Shown here: piece by piece, positions 9,483 through 19,700 of the stretch
Numbering within the stretch: the first letter of the stretch is position 1
Layout of the letters: each line of letters opens with the position of its first letter
Source: Duganella radicis
GTDB taxonomy: Bacteria > Pseudomonadota > Gammaproteobacteria > Burkholderiales > Burkholderiaceae_D
Reading direction: 5' to 3'
Length of the DNA stretch: 64,000 nt
NCBI RefSeq assembly: GCF_009720825.1
Contig: NZ_WNKY01000001.1
Coordinates: forward strand, 186,001-250,000
Position numbers and translations under genes: made by a program
Notes under the pieces: generated by a model
Database searches by the model: none
The model's input: the letters and a program-made list of their open reading frames with translations, nothing else
What the model was told of the DNA's origin: nothing

Positions 9483-10685
9483 ATGTCTGGATTCAAAGAC
9501 GGTGCGGATGCGCTGTTTATCTTGCTCGGCGCCATCATGATTTTGGCGATGCACGCGGGCTTTGCCTTCCTGGAGTTGGGCACCGTCCGTAAAAAGAACC
9601 AGGTCAATGCGCTGGTCAAAATCCTGGTCGATTTCTGCGTCTCGACCATCGTGTATTTCTTCGTCGGCTACAGCATCGCCTACGGCGTCAATTTCTTCTC
9701 CTCGGCCGATGTGCTGGCCGCAAGAAACGGCTATGAGCTGGTCAAATTCTTCTTCCTGCTGACCTTTGCCGCCGCCATCCCGGCCATCATCTCGGGCGGC
9801 ATCGCCGAGCGCGCGCGTTTCCATCCGCAGACGGCGGCTACCGCGCTGCTGGTCGGGCTGGTCTATCCCTTCTTTGAAGGCATCGCCTGGAACCACCGTT
9901 TCGGCGTGCAGGAATGGCTGCTGCAAACCTTCGGCGCCGAGTTCCACGACTTCGCCGGCTCGGTGGTGGTGCACGCCGTGGGTGGTTGGATCGCGTTGCC
10001 GGCTGTGCTGCTGCTGGGCGCGCGCCGTGGCCGCTACATGAAAAACGGTGGCATCGCCGCTCACCCGCCATCGTCGATTCCCTTCCTGGCGCTGGGCGCA
10101 TGGATTCTGATGGTGGGCTGGTTCGGCTTCAACGTCATGAGCGCGCAGGCGCTGGACAAGATGAACGGCCTGGTGGCGGTCAACTCGCTGATGGCCATGG
10201 TGGGCGGCACGCTGGTCGCCACCTCGCTCGGCAAGAACGACCCCGGCTTCGTGCATAACGGCCCGCTGGCCGGCCTGGTGGCGGTGTGCGCCGGTTCCGA
10301 TGTGATGCATCCGCTGGGCGCTCTGGTGACCGGCAGCGTGGCCGGCGCCATCTTCGTGTGGATGTTCACGCTGGCGCAAAACAAGTGGAAGATCGACGAT
10401 GTGCTGGGCGTGTGGCCGCTGCATGGCCTGTGTGGCGCGTGGGGCGGCATCGCGGCTGGCGTCTTCGGCCTGAAAGCGCTGGGCGGCGCCGGCGGCGTGG
10501 CTCTGGCGTCGCAGCTGATCGGCACCGTGATGGGCGTGGTGATTGCCGCCGCCGGCGGCACCCTGGTGTATGGCTTGCTGAAGAAAACCGTCGGCCTGCG
10601 CCTCGATCCTGAAGAGGAGTTCCAGGGCGCCGACCTGTCGATTCACCGCATTACCTCGACGCCGGAGCGCGAATCCAACTGGTAA
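9483..10685 (+). CDS. amtB: ammonium transporter AmtB
   Basis: 400 residues with about eleven membrane helices and the Amt/MEP/Rh hallmarks: IPAIISGGIAERARF, the twin pore histidines in VVVHAVGG and WPLHGLCGAWGG, and the conserved acidic C-terminal tail (LDPEEEFQGAD) that contacts the PII protein GlnK. It moves ammonium across the inner membrane under nitrogen limitation. ATG at 9483 is preferred over the TTG at 9480 because GGGGAG at 9469-9474 has 8-base spacing to it. No glnK lies beside it, unlike the usual glnK-amtB pair. The upstream sigma-54 promoter and NtrC-like sites indicate nitrogen control. It converges on the XRE-cupin gene with only 3 bases between them. Confidence 0.96.
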   Translation: MSGFKDGADALFILLGAIMILAMHAGFAFLELGTVRKKNQVNALVKILVDFCVSTIVYFFVGYSIAYGVNFFSSADVLAARNGYELVKFFFLLTFAAAIPAIISGGIAERARFHPQTAATALLVGLVYPFFEGIAWNHRFGVQEWLLQTFGAEFHDFAGSVVVHAVGGWIALPAVLLLGARRGRYMKNGGIAAHPPSSIPFLALGAWILMVGWFGFNVMSAQALDKMNGLVAVNSLMAMVGGTLVATSLGKNDPGFVHNGPLAGLVAVCAGSDVMHPLGALVTGSVAGAIFVWMFTLAQNKWKIDDVLGVWPLHGLCGAWGGIAAGVFGLKALGGAGGVALASQLIGTVMGVVIAAAGGTLVYGLLKKTVGLRLDPEEEFQGADLSIHRITSTPERESNW

Positions 10686-10688
10686 TCC

Positions 10689-11264
10689 CTAGCGGTGGAT
10701 CACCACCAGCAGCGCCTTCGCCTCGGTTTTGCCAACGTTGCGGATAATGTGCTGCTGGTCGCCCGGGTAGCGCGCCGTGCTGCCCAGTTTCACCTTCTTC
10801 TTGTCGGTCCCGACTTCCACTTCCACTGAACCGTGCAGCAGCGTCAGATGCTCTTGCGCGCCCGGATCATGGCCTTGCGAGGCCAGTTCGCCGCCCGGCG
10901 ACAGCGTCAATTCGTACCACTCATAGCGGCTGGCCAGTTCCAGCGGTCCCAGAATGCGCAGCACATAGCCGGCGTGCAGGCCGGGCAGGGTGGGCGTTTC
11001 ATGCGCGTCGACCACACGGATGGTTTCCTTTTCCCGCTCGGCGGTGGCCAGCAATTCGCCGATCTGCACCCCCAGGGCGTTGGCAAGACGCCAGGTAATC
11101 GCGATGGTCGGATTGGCTTTCTCTCTCTCGATTTGGGATAACATGGACTTGGAGACGCCGGCAATGCGCGACAGGTCTTCCAGCGTCAGGCCCCGGGCCA
11201 GGCGCAGGCGCTGCAAGGCGGCGCCTACTTCTGGTGGCGCATTGTTTGGTACTGGTGTTTTCAT
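10689..11264 (-). CDS. XRE-family regulator with C-terminal cupin domain
   Basis: 191 residues from the ATG at 11264. Residues about 10-65 form an HTH of the XRE type (GLTLEDLSRIAGVSKSMLSQIERE), and residues about 110-190 form a cupin sensor domain. This architecture (PuuR/SutR-like) usually binds a small ligand through the cupin and represses nearby catabolic genes. It is divergent from kbl, and an imperfect 40-bp dyad sits between them. The upstream extension of the reading frame to 11369 is rejected because it would run across that dyad and has no ribosome binding site. Control of the threonine/serine degradation operon is inferred from position. Confidence 0.85.
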   Translation of the reverse strand: MKTPVPNNAPPEVGAALQRLRLARGLTLEDLSRIAGVSKSMLSQIEREKANPTIAITWRLANALGVQIGELLATAEREKETIRVVDAHETPTLPGLHAGYVLRILGPLELASRYEWYELTLSPGGELASQGHDPGAQEHLTLLHGSVEVEVGTDKKKVKLGSTARYPGDQQHIIRNVGKTEAKALLVVIHR

Positions 11265-11297
11265 TGTTTGAGTTGCGGAGTTCACTGGCTCGCTATA

Positions 11298-11337
11298 AAA
11301 TTCAATATATCGAATTTGTATTCGAAATAATGAATTT
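11298..11337. promoter_or_regulatory. 40-bp dyad operator between the XRE-cupin gene and kbl
   Basis: Left arm AAATTCAATATATCGAAT (11298-11315) and right arm ATTCGAAATAATGAATTT (11320-11337) are complementary at 16 of 18 positions around a 4-base centre. The region is far more AT-rich than its surroundings and lies midway between the two divergent genes, as expected for the binding site of the neighbouring regulator. Confidence 0.65.
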
Positions 11338-11377
11338 CGCCTAAGGTAGTGAAATCGTATCACATACAAGGACCATC

Positions 11378-12580
11378 ATGAGCAATCAAAAAGACACGTT
11401 CTATAGTGGCCTCCAGCAAAATCTGGATCAACTGCGCGAGCAGGGGCTGTATAAACCGGAGCGCGTGCTGGCGTCGCGCCAGGGCTCGGAAGTGAAAAGC
11501 GAGGATGGTCGCACGCTGATTAATATGTGCGCCAACAACTACCTCGGCCTGTCCGGCCAGGAGTGGGTGGCGCAAGCCTCCATCGACGCCACTGAAAAAT
11601 ACGGCTACGGCCTGTCGTCGGTGCGCTTCATCTGCGGCACCCAGACCGTGCACAAACAGCTGGAGCAGGCGATCTCGAAGTTCCTCGGCACCGAGGACAC
11701 CATTCTGTATGCCGCCGCCTTCGACGCCAACGGCGGGGTGTTCGAGCCGCTGTTCGATGAGAACGACGCCATCATCTCCGATGCGCTGAACCACGCTTCC
11801 ATCATCGACGGCATCCGCCTGTGCAAGGCCGCGCGCTTCCGCTATGCCCACAACGACATGGCCGATCTGGAGAAACAGTTGCAGGACGCCGCCGGCAAGC
11901 GCCACAAAATCATCGTCACCGACGGTGTGTTCTCAATGGACGGCACCATCGCCCAGTTGGACAAGATCGTTGAACTGGCCGACAAATACAGCGCGCTGGT
12001 GATGATCGACGAGTGCCACGCCTCCGGCTTCATGGGCAAGACCGGCCGCGGCACCCACGAGCACCATCACGTCATCGGCAAGATCGACATCATCACCGGC
12101 ACGCTGGGCAAGGCGCTGGGCGGCGCCATGGGCGGCTTCACCTCCGGCCGCAAGGAAGTGATCGAGATGCTGCGCCAGAAATCGCGTCCTTACCTGTTCT
12201 CGAACACGCTGGCGCCATCGATCGCCGGCGCTTCGCTGGCGGTGCTGGAGCGCCTGTCGGCTTCCACCGAGCTGCGCGACCGCCTGCACGAAAACACGGC
12301 ATACTTCCGCAAGGAGATCGAGCGCATCGGCTTTACCATCAAGCCGGGCACGCACCCTGTCGTTCCTGTGATGCTGTTCGACGCGCCGGTGGCGCAGAAG
12401 TTTGCGGCCCGCATGTATGAACTGGGCGTGCTGCTCAGCGGCTTCTTCTACCCAGTAGTGCCGATGGGGCAGGCGCGCGTGCGCGTCCAATTGTCCGCTG
12501 CGCATACCCGCGAGCAGCTGGACACCGTATTGAAAGCATTCGAGCAGGCCGGTCACGAGCTTGGCCTGCTCAAAAAATAA
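11378..12580 (+). CDS. kbl: glycine C-acetyltransferase (2-amino-3-ketobutyrate CoA ligase)
   Basis: 400 residues, close to the E. coli enzyme in length. It is a PLP-dependent alpha-oxoamine synthase with the motif GTLGKALGGAMGG, whose Lys245 binds PLP, and with MIDECHASGFMG and DALNHASIIDGIR. It cleaves 2-amino-3-oxobutanoate with CoA to glycine and acetyl-CoA, the second step of threonine breakdown. The threonine dehydrogenase gene follows 19 bases downstream, so the substrate-producing enzyme is co-transcribed. Divergent from the XRE-cupin regulator. Confidence 0.97.
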   Translation: MSNQKDTFYSGLQQNLDQLREQGLYKPERVLASRQGSEVKSEDGRTLINMCANNYLGLSGQEWVAQASIDATEKYGYGLSSVRFICGTQTVHKQLEQAISKFLGTEDTILYAAAFDANGGVFEPLFDENDAIISDALNHASIIDGIRLCKAARFRYAHNDMADLEKQLQDAAGKRHKIIVTDGVFSMDGTIAQLDKIVELADKYSALVMIDECHASGFMGKTGRGTHEHHHVIGKIDIITGTLGKALGGAMGGFTSGRKEVIEMLRQKSRPYLFSNTLAPSIAGASLAVLERLSASTELRDRLHENTAYFRKEIERIGFTIKPGTHPVVPVMLFDAPVAQKFAARMYELGVLLSGFFYPVVPMGQARVRVQLSAAHTREQLDTVLKAFEQAGHELGLLKK

Positions 12581-12599
12581 AACGTCAGGACACAATCAA

Positions 12600-13568
12600 A
12601 TGACTCAGCAAAAAATCCTCGTCATCGGCGCCAATGGCCAGATCGGCAGCGAACTGGTGGAAGCATTGGCCATGCAGCACGGCGCACAAAACGTCATCGC
12701 CAGCGATGTCAGCCCGACCAACCTGTACCACGCCATGCGCTATGTCACGCTGAACGTGATGGACAAGCAGGGCTTGTCCAAACTGGTGGCCGATGAAGGC
12801 ATCACCCAGGTGTACCAGTTGGCGGCCATGCTGTCGGCCACTGGCGAGTCGGCGCCGCTCAAGGCATGGGCCCTGAACATGGATGGCTTGCTGAATATCC
12901 TGGAAGTGGCGCGCGAGCGCGGCGCCATTGGGAAACCATTGAAAGTGTTCTGGCCATCGTCGATCGCCGCCTTCGGCCCGAATACGCCGGCCACCGAGAC
13001 GCCGCAGCTGACCGTGATGGACCCGACCACCATCTACGGCATCAGCAAGCTGGCTGGCGAGCGCCTGTGCGAATACTACTTCCTGAAATATGGCGTGGAC
13101 GTGCGCTCGATCCGCTATCCGGGCATCATCAGCTTCAAGTCGCCACCTGGCGGCGGCACCACCGATTACGCCATCGCCATCTTCCATTCGGCGCTGCGCG
13201 GCGAGCAGTATGAATGCTTCCTCGGCCCGAAAACCACGCTGCCGATGATCTACATGCCGGACGCTATCCGCGCCACCATCGAGTTGATGGATGCGCCGGC
13301 CGAACAGGTGAAAGTACGCTCTTCGTACAATGTGGCCGGTGTTTCGTTCAATCCGGAGCAATTGGCGGCGGCCATCAGCCGCAAGCTGCCGGACTTCAAA
13401 ATCGCCTACAAGCCGGATAGTCGCCAGGCCATCGCCGACACCTGGCCGCAAAGCCTGGACGACGCCACCGCCAGTGCGGATTGGGGCTGGAAAGCGCGCA
13501 TCGGCATCGATCAGATGGTCGAAGACATGCTGGCCAATATCGACGTCAACCTGGGTAAGGCCGCCTGA
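12600..13568 (+). CDS. L-threonine 3-dehydrogenase, SDR (epimerase-like) type
   Basis: 322 residues. The Rossmann motif VIGANGQIGSELVEAL and the SDR catalytic pair Tyr146 and Lys150 (TIYGISKLAGERL) are present. This extended-SDR family resembles UDP-glucose 4-epimerase; members such as the Cupriavidus enzyme oxidise L-threonine with NAD+ to 2-amino-3-ketobutyrate, unlike the zinc-dependent Tdh of E. coli. Its position directly after kbl supports that function. ATG at 12600 is chosen over an upstream in-frame ATG (12561) that lies inside kbl. Its stop overlaps the sdaA start. Confidence 0.9.
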   Translation: MTQQKILVIGANGQIGSELVEALAMQHGAQNVIASDVSPTNLYHAMRYVTLNVMDKQGLSKLVADEGITQVYQLAAMLSATGESAPLKAWALNMDGLLNILEVARERGAIGKPLKVFWPSSIAAFGPNTPATETPQLTVMDPTTIYGISKLAGERLCEYYFLKYGVDVRSIRYPGIISFKSPPGGGTTDYAIAIFHSALRGEQYECFLGPKTTLPMIYMPDAIRATIELMDAPAEQVKVRSSYNVAGVSFNPEQLAAAISRKLPDFKIAYKPDSRQAIADTWPQSLDDATASADWGWKARIGIDQMVEDMLANIDVNLGKAA

Positions 13569-14941
13569 TGGACATGAGCGTATTCGATCTGTTCAAGATC
13601 GGCATTGGACCATCGAGCTCCCACACCGTCGGCCCGATGGTGGCGGCACGCCGCTTCCTGCTGGATAACGCGCCACTGGACGACGTCGCCGAAATCAAGG
13701 CCGAGCTGTATGGCTCGCTGGCGTTGACGGGTGTTGGTCACGCCACCGACAAAGCCGTGCTGCTAGGCCTGATGGGCGAAACGCCGCAAGACGTGGTGCC
13801 CACCAGCGTCGATGCGCAACTGGCCGATGCCGAAGCGGCCGGCCAACTGAAACTGCTCGGCACCTGCGCCGTGCCGTTCAAGCGCGGCACGCATCTGGTG
13901 TTCCACATGGCCGAATCGCTGCCCGAGCACCCGAACGGCATGCGCTTCACCCTGACCCGCAAGGATGGCCGCAGCATCAGCAAAGTGTATTACTCGGTTG
14001 GCGGCGGTTTTATCCGCGAGGAGGGCGAGGCACCGGCCGCTGCTGCGGCCAGCGTGGCCGTGCCTTACCCCTTCGGCACCATGGCGGAACTGTTGGCGCA
14101 CGGCGCGCGCAGCGGCCTGACCATCTCGCGGATGCTGCGCGCGAACGAGTGCGCGCGCATGAGCGAGGAGGCGCTGGATGCCGGCCTGGATAAAATCTGG
14201 CACGTCATGCGCGACTGCATTGCGCACGGTCTTGAAACCAAGGGGCAGCTGCCGGGTGGCCTGAACGTCAAGCGCCGCGCCGCCGCGTTGTGGACCCAGG
14301 CGAGTACCGCTGCCGTCAACAGCCTGCCGCACGACGCCATGCATCAGGTCAGCCTGTACGCGATGGCGGTCAACGAGGAAAACGCCGCCGGCGGCCGCGT
14401 GGTCACGGCGCCGACCAACGGCGCGGCCGGCATTATCCCGGCCGTGCTGCGCTATTACGCGGAGGACTGCAAACCGGCCGATCCGGTGGCGGGCGTGCGC
14501 AACTTCCTGCTGACGGCGGCCGCCATCGGCATGCTGTGCAAGCGTAACGCCTCCATCTCCGGTGCGGAAATCGGCTGCCAGGGCGAAGTCGGCGTGGCCT
14601 GCGCCATGGCGGCTGCGGGCCTGGTCGCTGCGCTGGGCGGCAGCAATGGCCAGATCGAGAACGCCGCGGAAATCGGCATCGAGCACCATCTGGGCATGAC
14701 CTGCGATCCGATCGGCGGTTTGGTGCAGATCCCGTGCATCGAGCGTAACGGCATGGGCGCGGTCAAGGCCATCACGGCCGGTTCGCTGGCGTTAAAAGGC
14801 GACGGCACCCACTTCGTCAGCCTCGATGATGTGATTGAAACCATGCGCCAGACCGGCGCCGACATGCAGGCCAAGTACAAGGAAACGTCGCTCGGCGGCT
14901 TGGCGATTCATGTCATCACCGTCAATCACGCCGCTTGCTGA
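13568..14941 (+). CDS. sdaA: L-serine ammonia-lyase, iron-sulfur type
   Basis: 457 residues, the single-chain form with an N-terminal ASB-like domain ([16 protein letters not shown]) and a C-terminal catalytic domain. Cluster-ligand cysteines lie in [16 protein letters not shown] and in [16 protein letters not shown]. It deaminates L-serine to pyruvate and ammonia. Start and stop codons are shared with the upstream dehydrogenase gene (TGATG). With kbl and the dehydrogenase it links threonine to pyruvate if glycine is turned into serine elsewhere (GlyA). The last 20 bases overlap the convergent M56 peptidase gene. Confidence 0.96.
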   Translation: MDMSVFDLFKIGIGPSSSHTVGPMVAARRFLLDNAPLDDVAEIKAELYGSLALTGVGHATDKAVLLGLMGETPQDVVPTSVDAQLADAEAAGQLKLLGTCAVPFKRGTHLVFHMAESLPEHPNGMRFTLTRKDGRSISKVYYSVGGGFIREEGEAPAAAAASVAVPYPFGTMAELLAHGARSGLTISRMLRANECARMSEEALDAGLDKIWHVMRDCIAHGLETKGQLPGGLNVKRRAAALWTQASTAAVNSLPHDAMHQVSLYAMAVNEENAAGGRVVTAPTNGAAGIIPAVLRYYAEDCKPADPVAGVRNFLLTAAAIGMLCKRNASISGAEIGCQGEVGVACAMAAAGLVAALGGSNGQIENAAEIGIEHHLGMTCDPIGGLVQIPCIERNGMGAVKAITAGSLALKGDGTHFVSLDDVIETMRQTGADMQAKYKETSLGGLAIHVITVNHAAC

Positions 14942-16130
14942 GCCCTACGGTGAGTTGCACCCTGACGTCGTCATTAATGGCGACGGCCGCTGTCTCACCG
15001 ACAGGCAGCAGCAGTCCAGGCTCGCCGATCACACGGTCATCACGCTTGATGACCGCCTTGACGAATACCGAGGCGTCACCGGCTTTCTTTAGCATGAGCT
15101 CGGTCCGCCACACGCCGTCAGCTCCCGTGCTTTCCACGGCGGCCGGAACCCCTTCCCGAACCAGCAGCGCCGGCGAGGAGGACTGGTCTTTTGCGTTCAG
15201 CTTCATGGTGATCAGATACTCATCGGCGTGGTCGGCCGGCGTTACGCCGGTGTTGGCCGCCATCGCTCCCATGCCGCAAGCGATAACGATAGTGCCCACG
15301 ACGAGGCGGCCCAACGACATGCGCCGGCGCCGTGGTGGTGTCTGTTGTAACTGCATGATGCGCTCCTTCAAGGGATGGTTGGATTGCCAGTGACAATGAA
15401 TCAGCGCGGCCTGCGCCGACATCTGGGTCTTGAGCATGGCCTCGGCGTAGCTGCGCCTCAGGCCCGGATGCCGCTGCATGACGACGGCGTCGCACGCCAG
15501 TTCCTGATCCAGCCGGAATTTGCGCGCGGCATAATGCACCAGCGGGTTAAACCAGAGCGCGCATTGCGTCAGCGCCCAAAGGGCGTTGATCAACGGATCG
15601 CGGCGCTGAACGTGCACCGCCTCGTGGGCGAGTATCAGTCGTTGTTCTTCTGGCGTATAGCGGGTCGCGAAATCGGCCGGGACCACGACGGCCGGATGCC
15701 ATAAGCCAACTGCCGCCGGGCCTTCGGCGGTGCTGGCGCTGTAAAAGACGCCATGCTCCCAACGCAGTGGACCAAGACTGCTCCGATAGCGGATATGCGC
15801 ACGCCAAAGCGACACCAGCATCAAGACGCAAACCGTCAGCCACGCCAACAGCAGCCATTGCGGCCAATCTGAGGCGTTAGCGAGCAGGGCGGATTCACTG
15901 GCGCCCACCGCCCGTTGGAACGGTGCCCCCACCTGCGGAATCGGTTGGGGTAATCGCGCCGCAGGAAGCAACGCTATGGCAATCGTGGCCGGCACCGCGC
16001 TCCAGGCCAGATAGGCCAGGCGGGCGCCGAATATGCGCCGCAAGGGGATGCGCAGTGCGCATATCAACAGCATGGTGCCGCCGCCGGTGACGCTGCACGC
16101 GAGCAGCGCATGCAAGATATCATTCGTCAT
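14922..16130 (-). CDS. BlaR1/MecR1-like M56 membrane metallopeptidase
   Basis: 402 residues. Several N-terminal membrane helices are followed by the zinc motif HEAVH (H169, E170, H173), the conserved tail [13 protein letters not shown], another helix near residue 280 and a C-terminal region of about 110 residues with no penicillin-binding domain. M56 proteins sense a signal outside and cause cleavage or release of the BlaI repressor. The ATG at 16130 follows an in-frame GTG at 16133; both overlap the end of blaI by about 11-14 bases, so the pair is coupled. No beta-lactamase is near, so the regulated target may be elsewhere or only the pair itself. Confidence 0.85.
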   Translation of the reverse strand: MTNDILHALLACSVTGGGTMLLICALRIPLRRIFGARLAYLAWSAVPATIAIALLPAARLPQPIPQVGAPFQRAVGASESALLANASDWPQWLLLAWLTVCVLMLVSLWRAHIRYRSSLGPLRWEHGVFYSASTAEGPAAVGLWHPAVVVPADFATRYTPEEQRLILAHEAVHVQRRDPLINALWALTQCALWFNPLVHYAARKFRLDQELACDAVVMQRHPGLRRSYAEAMLKTQMSAQAALIHCHWQSNHPLKERIMQLQQTPPRRRRMSLGRLVVGTIVIACGMGAMAANTGVTPADHADEYLITMKLNAKDQSSSPALLVREGVPAAVESTGADGVWRTELMLKKAGDASVFVKAVIKRDDRVIGEPGLLLPVGETAAVAINDDVRVQLTVGLSKRRD

Positions 16131-16500
16131 CACTAAGCTCTTTGATTAATGCTTTCAGCGCATTCAGGTCGCTGGCGCTCAGCTTCCCATGCTGTCCAAA
16201 GTGCGCAACCAAGGGCGCGACGCGGCCCCCGAACAGGCGTTCGAGCATGCTACTGCTTTCCTCCACCACCCATTGGTCGCGGGTCAGAAGGGGTGAGTAC
16301 AGGAAGCGGCGTCCTTCCTTCTCCGCTTGTATCGCGCCTTTCTTTAGCAGGCGATTCAGCAAAGTCTTGATAGTCGCTTCCTGCCAGTTCTGTCGATGGC
16401 GCAGCGCCTCCACCACGTCCTCCGCAGTGCGCGGGCTGTCGCTCCACAATACTTCCATGACCAGTGATTCCGCCTCGCTAATCGGTACTGCTTGCTTCAT
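16120..16500 (-). CDS. BlaI/MecI/CopY-family transcriptional repressor
   Basis: 126 residues with the family's winged-helix domain: ISEAESLVMEVLW near the start, QEATIKTLLNRLLKKGAI as the recognition region and EGRRFLYSP as the wing, then a helical dimerisation tail. ATG at 16500 has a good GGGGA ribosome binding site 5 bases upstream; an in-frame ATG at 16515 has none. Two BlaI-type dyads lie just upstream, indicating autorepression. Partner of the M56 sensor that follows it. Confidence 0.88.
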   Translation of the reverse strand: MKQAVPISEAESLVMEVLWSDSPRTAEDVVEALRHRQNWQEATIKTLLNRLLKKGAIQAEKEGRRFLYSPLLTRDQWVVEESSSMLERLFGGRVAPLVAHFGQHGKLSASDLNALKALIKELSDDE

Positions 16501-16520
16501 GTCAGTCCCCGTCATTTCGA

Positions 16521-16555
16521 TTACCCATGTAAATGATTGATGATTACATGTGTAA
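16521..16555. promoter_or_regulatory. two BlaI-type operators upstream of the BlaI-M56 pair
   Basis: TTACATGTGTAA (16544-16555) is a perfect TTACA-N2-TGTAA dyad and extends to ATTACA/TGTAAT. TTACCCATGTAA (16521-16532) is a second copy with one mismatched arm position. Their centres are 23 bp apart, about two helical turns. BlaI/MecI repressors bind TACA/TGTA dyads, so the site fits the adjacent repressor. Confidence 0.7.
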
Positions 16556-16741
16556 TTGACTTCGTCAACGGGTTTCTTCTTCGACTGGGAATCGCTGGGG
16601 ATGGCGGCTCGGAAAACCCTGGGGTAGGGATTTCCTTATGGTAATTCAGGTATAAGTTGATAGGAAACGAGCAACGAATCTTTTATGCTAGGCTGAATGA
16701 TAATTGTCGTACGTTAAACAGACCCCTGATCCGTGCCGCAC

Positions 16742-19700
16742 ATGCCTTTGTCCGTTTTCCGCGCCTGCCTCGCCATCTGCGCCTTGCTACTGGCCGGTGT
16801 CGCCACGTCGGCGCCGCGCTGGAACCAGCTGCTGGACACGGCTTTTCAGAACATCAGCCAGGACGCCGGCCTGCCGGGCGCGGTGGTCACCGTGCTGGCG
16901 GAGGATGGCGAGGGCTTTCTGTGGGTGGCCACCCAGTCCGGCCTGGCCCGCTGGGATGGCTACCGCTTCCGCGTTTACCGCGCCAAACCGGACGATGCGC
17001 GGTCACTGCCCGACAACTGGGTGCAGACCCTGCACAGCGACACGCGCGGGCGGCTGTGGATCGGCACCAACGCCAACGGTCTGGCGCGTTATGACAGCGC
17101 CACCGACAGTTTCATCCGCTATGGCGCCGGCCCGAAGGGGTTGAGCAACGGCTTCGTGCGCGCCATCGCCGATGACGGCCAGGGCGGACTGTGGATCGGC
17201 ACCGACGGCGGCCTCGACCATCTCACGCCCGACAGCGGCGCCGTTACCCACACGCTGCACAACGATAGCGGCCTGCCCAACAAGAGCATCACCGCCATCG
17301 CGCGCGACCGCGGCGGCGCGCTGTGGGTGGGCACGCCGGCCGGACTGGTGCGGCGCGCGCCCGGCGCCACCCGCTTCGAGGCGGTCACCTTGCACGCGTC
17401 GGGCGGCGTGGGCGAATACGTGAGCAGCCTGATGGAGGATAAGCAGGGCCGCGTCTGGGTCGGCACCACGGAGCAGGGGGCTTATGTGGTGGCGGCCGAC
17501 ACGCTCACCGCCACCCGGATCGTTGCCAATGGCGCGGCCGGGGTGGCGCAACGGCAGGAGGCGGTGAGCGTCATCAGCGCGGCCGCCAACGGCGACATCT
17601 GGCTCGGCACCAACAGCAAGGGCATCATCATCGTCGATCCGGTCACCCTGGCCGCGCGCCGGGTGCGCCACGACGCCGCCGTGCCGAGCAGCGTTGCCGA
17701 CGACACGATCACGGGACTGCTGTGCCAGCGCAGCGGCTTGATGTGGGTCTCCAGCAATCTGGGCCTGAGCCGCCACGACTCGGGCCAGGACGCGGTGCTG
17801 ACGGTGTACGGCGGCGCGTCCCGCAAGGACGGCGTGTCCGACGCCAACGTGACCTCGGTGCTGCCGATGCCCGACGGCAGCGTCTGGCTGGGGCTGGCCA
17901 CCAACGGCGTTGACATCATCGATCCGCTCGGACGCCGAACGGGCGCGTTGCGGCCCGGCGCCGATCCGGCCACCGCGTTGCCCGGGGACTATGTGTGGAG
18001 CATGGTGGCCACGCGGGCCGGCGAGGTGTATCTGGGCACGCAGCGCGGCCTGTACCGCGTGGACCGTGGCGGCCGCGGCATGACCCGGCTGGCGCTGAGC
18101 CGGCCCAAGCCGGGCGCCCGGGTCGACGCCCTGCGTCTCGACGGCGACACCCTGTGGGTCGGCAGCTGGGCCGACGGCTTGTGGCAACTGGACGTGAGCG
18201 TCAAGGGCGCCACCCGGGTGCTGCGCCACGAGGGCGCCCTGCGCCTGACGGACCAGCGTATCAACGCCATCGAACTGGCGGCGGACGGCGCGCTTTGGCT
18301 GGGGACGGCCAATGGCCTGAACCGCTACGATCCGGCCAGCGGCGCGGTGGAGCGCATCGTCCCCGACACGGCCGACCCGCAGGGCCTGGGCGCCGGCGCG
18401 ATCACCTCGCTCATGACCGATCGCCAGGGCCGGCTGTGGGTCGGCACCCTGGGCGGCGGCATCAGCATCCTGCGCGAGCGCGACGGCCAGGGCCGGCCGC
18501 GCTTCGCCCGCCTGGGCCTGCGCGAGGGCCTGCCGGACGAGGGCGTCAACAAGCTGATGCTCGACCAGGATGGCGCGGTCTGGGCCAGCACCGACGACGG
18601 CGTGGCGCTGATCGCGCCGGAAACGCTGGCGGTGCGCGCGCTGCGGCGCGACGACGGTTTCCAGATCCGCACCTACTGGGGCGGCGCCGGCGCCATCACG
18701 GCGGAAGGAGAGATCCTGTTTGGCGGCAACGGCGGCCTGACCGTCGTGCGGCCGCGCAAACTGCGGCCCTGGACCTTCCGGCCGCGCGTGGTGATCACCG
18801 AGGCGCGGGTCGGCGACCTGGGCGTGATGGCCAACCGCTACAACGACCCGGGCGGGGCGACAACGCCACTGCGCGTCACGCCGGAGGCCAACAGCCTGGC
18901 GATTGAGTTCGCTGCGCTGGACTTCTCGGCGCCCGAGCGCAACCGTTACGCCTACTGGCTCGACGGCTATGATCGCGACTGGGTGGATTCCGGCCCGCAC
19001 CGCCGTCTGGCGGCCTATACCAATTTGCCGCCCGGGAACTACACATTGCGTCTGCGCGGCGCCAACCGCGAGGGGGTCTGGAGCGAGCCGGAACTGCGGA
19101 TACCGGTGATGGTGCTGCCGGCGTGGTATCAGACCGTCTGGTTCCGGCTGGGCGCGGGACTGGCGGCGTTGCTGGCGGTCTATGGCGTGGTGCACACCCG
19201 CACCGCCTATCTGCGCCGCGTCCAGCGGCAGCTGGAGGACAAGGTGGCCGAGCGCACCGCCAGCCTGCTGGCCGCCACGCAGGCGCTGGAGGTGGCCAGC
19301 CTGACCGATCCGCTGACCGGCCTGCGCAACCGCCGTTTCCTGACGCTCAATCTGGATGAGGACATCGCCCATGTGACCCGTCAGCACATCAACGGCGCCA
19401 GGTCCGGCCAGGCGCCGGAAAACGCCGACCTGGTTTTCTTCCTGGTCGACATCGACCACTTCAAGCAGGTCAACGACCAGTGCGGCCACGCGGCGGGCGA
19501 CGCGGTGCTGATGCAGATGCGCGAGCGGCTGCAACGGGTGTTCCGCGCCTCGGACTACCTGATCCGCTGGGGCGGCGAGGAATTCCTGGTGGTGGCGCGC
19601 GCGACCTCGCGCGCGCACGCCGCCACCCAGGCCGAACGCGTGCGCGCCAGCGTGGCCGACGAGGACTTCACCCTGCCCGGCGGCCAGAAGCTGCGCAAGA

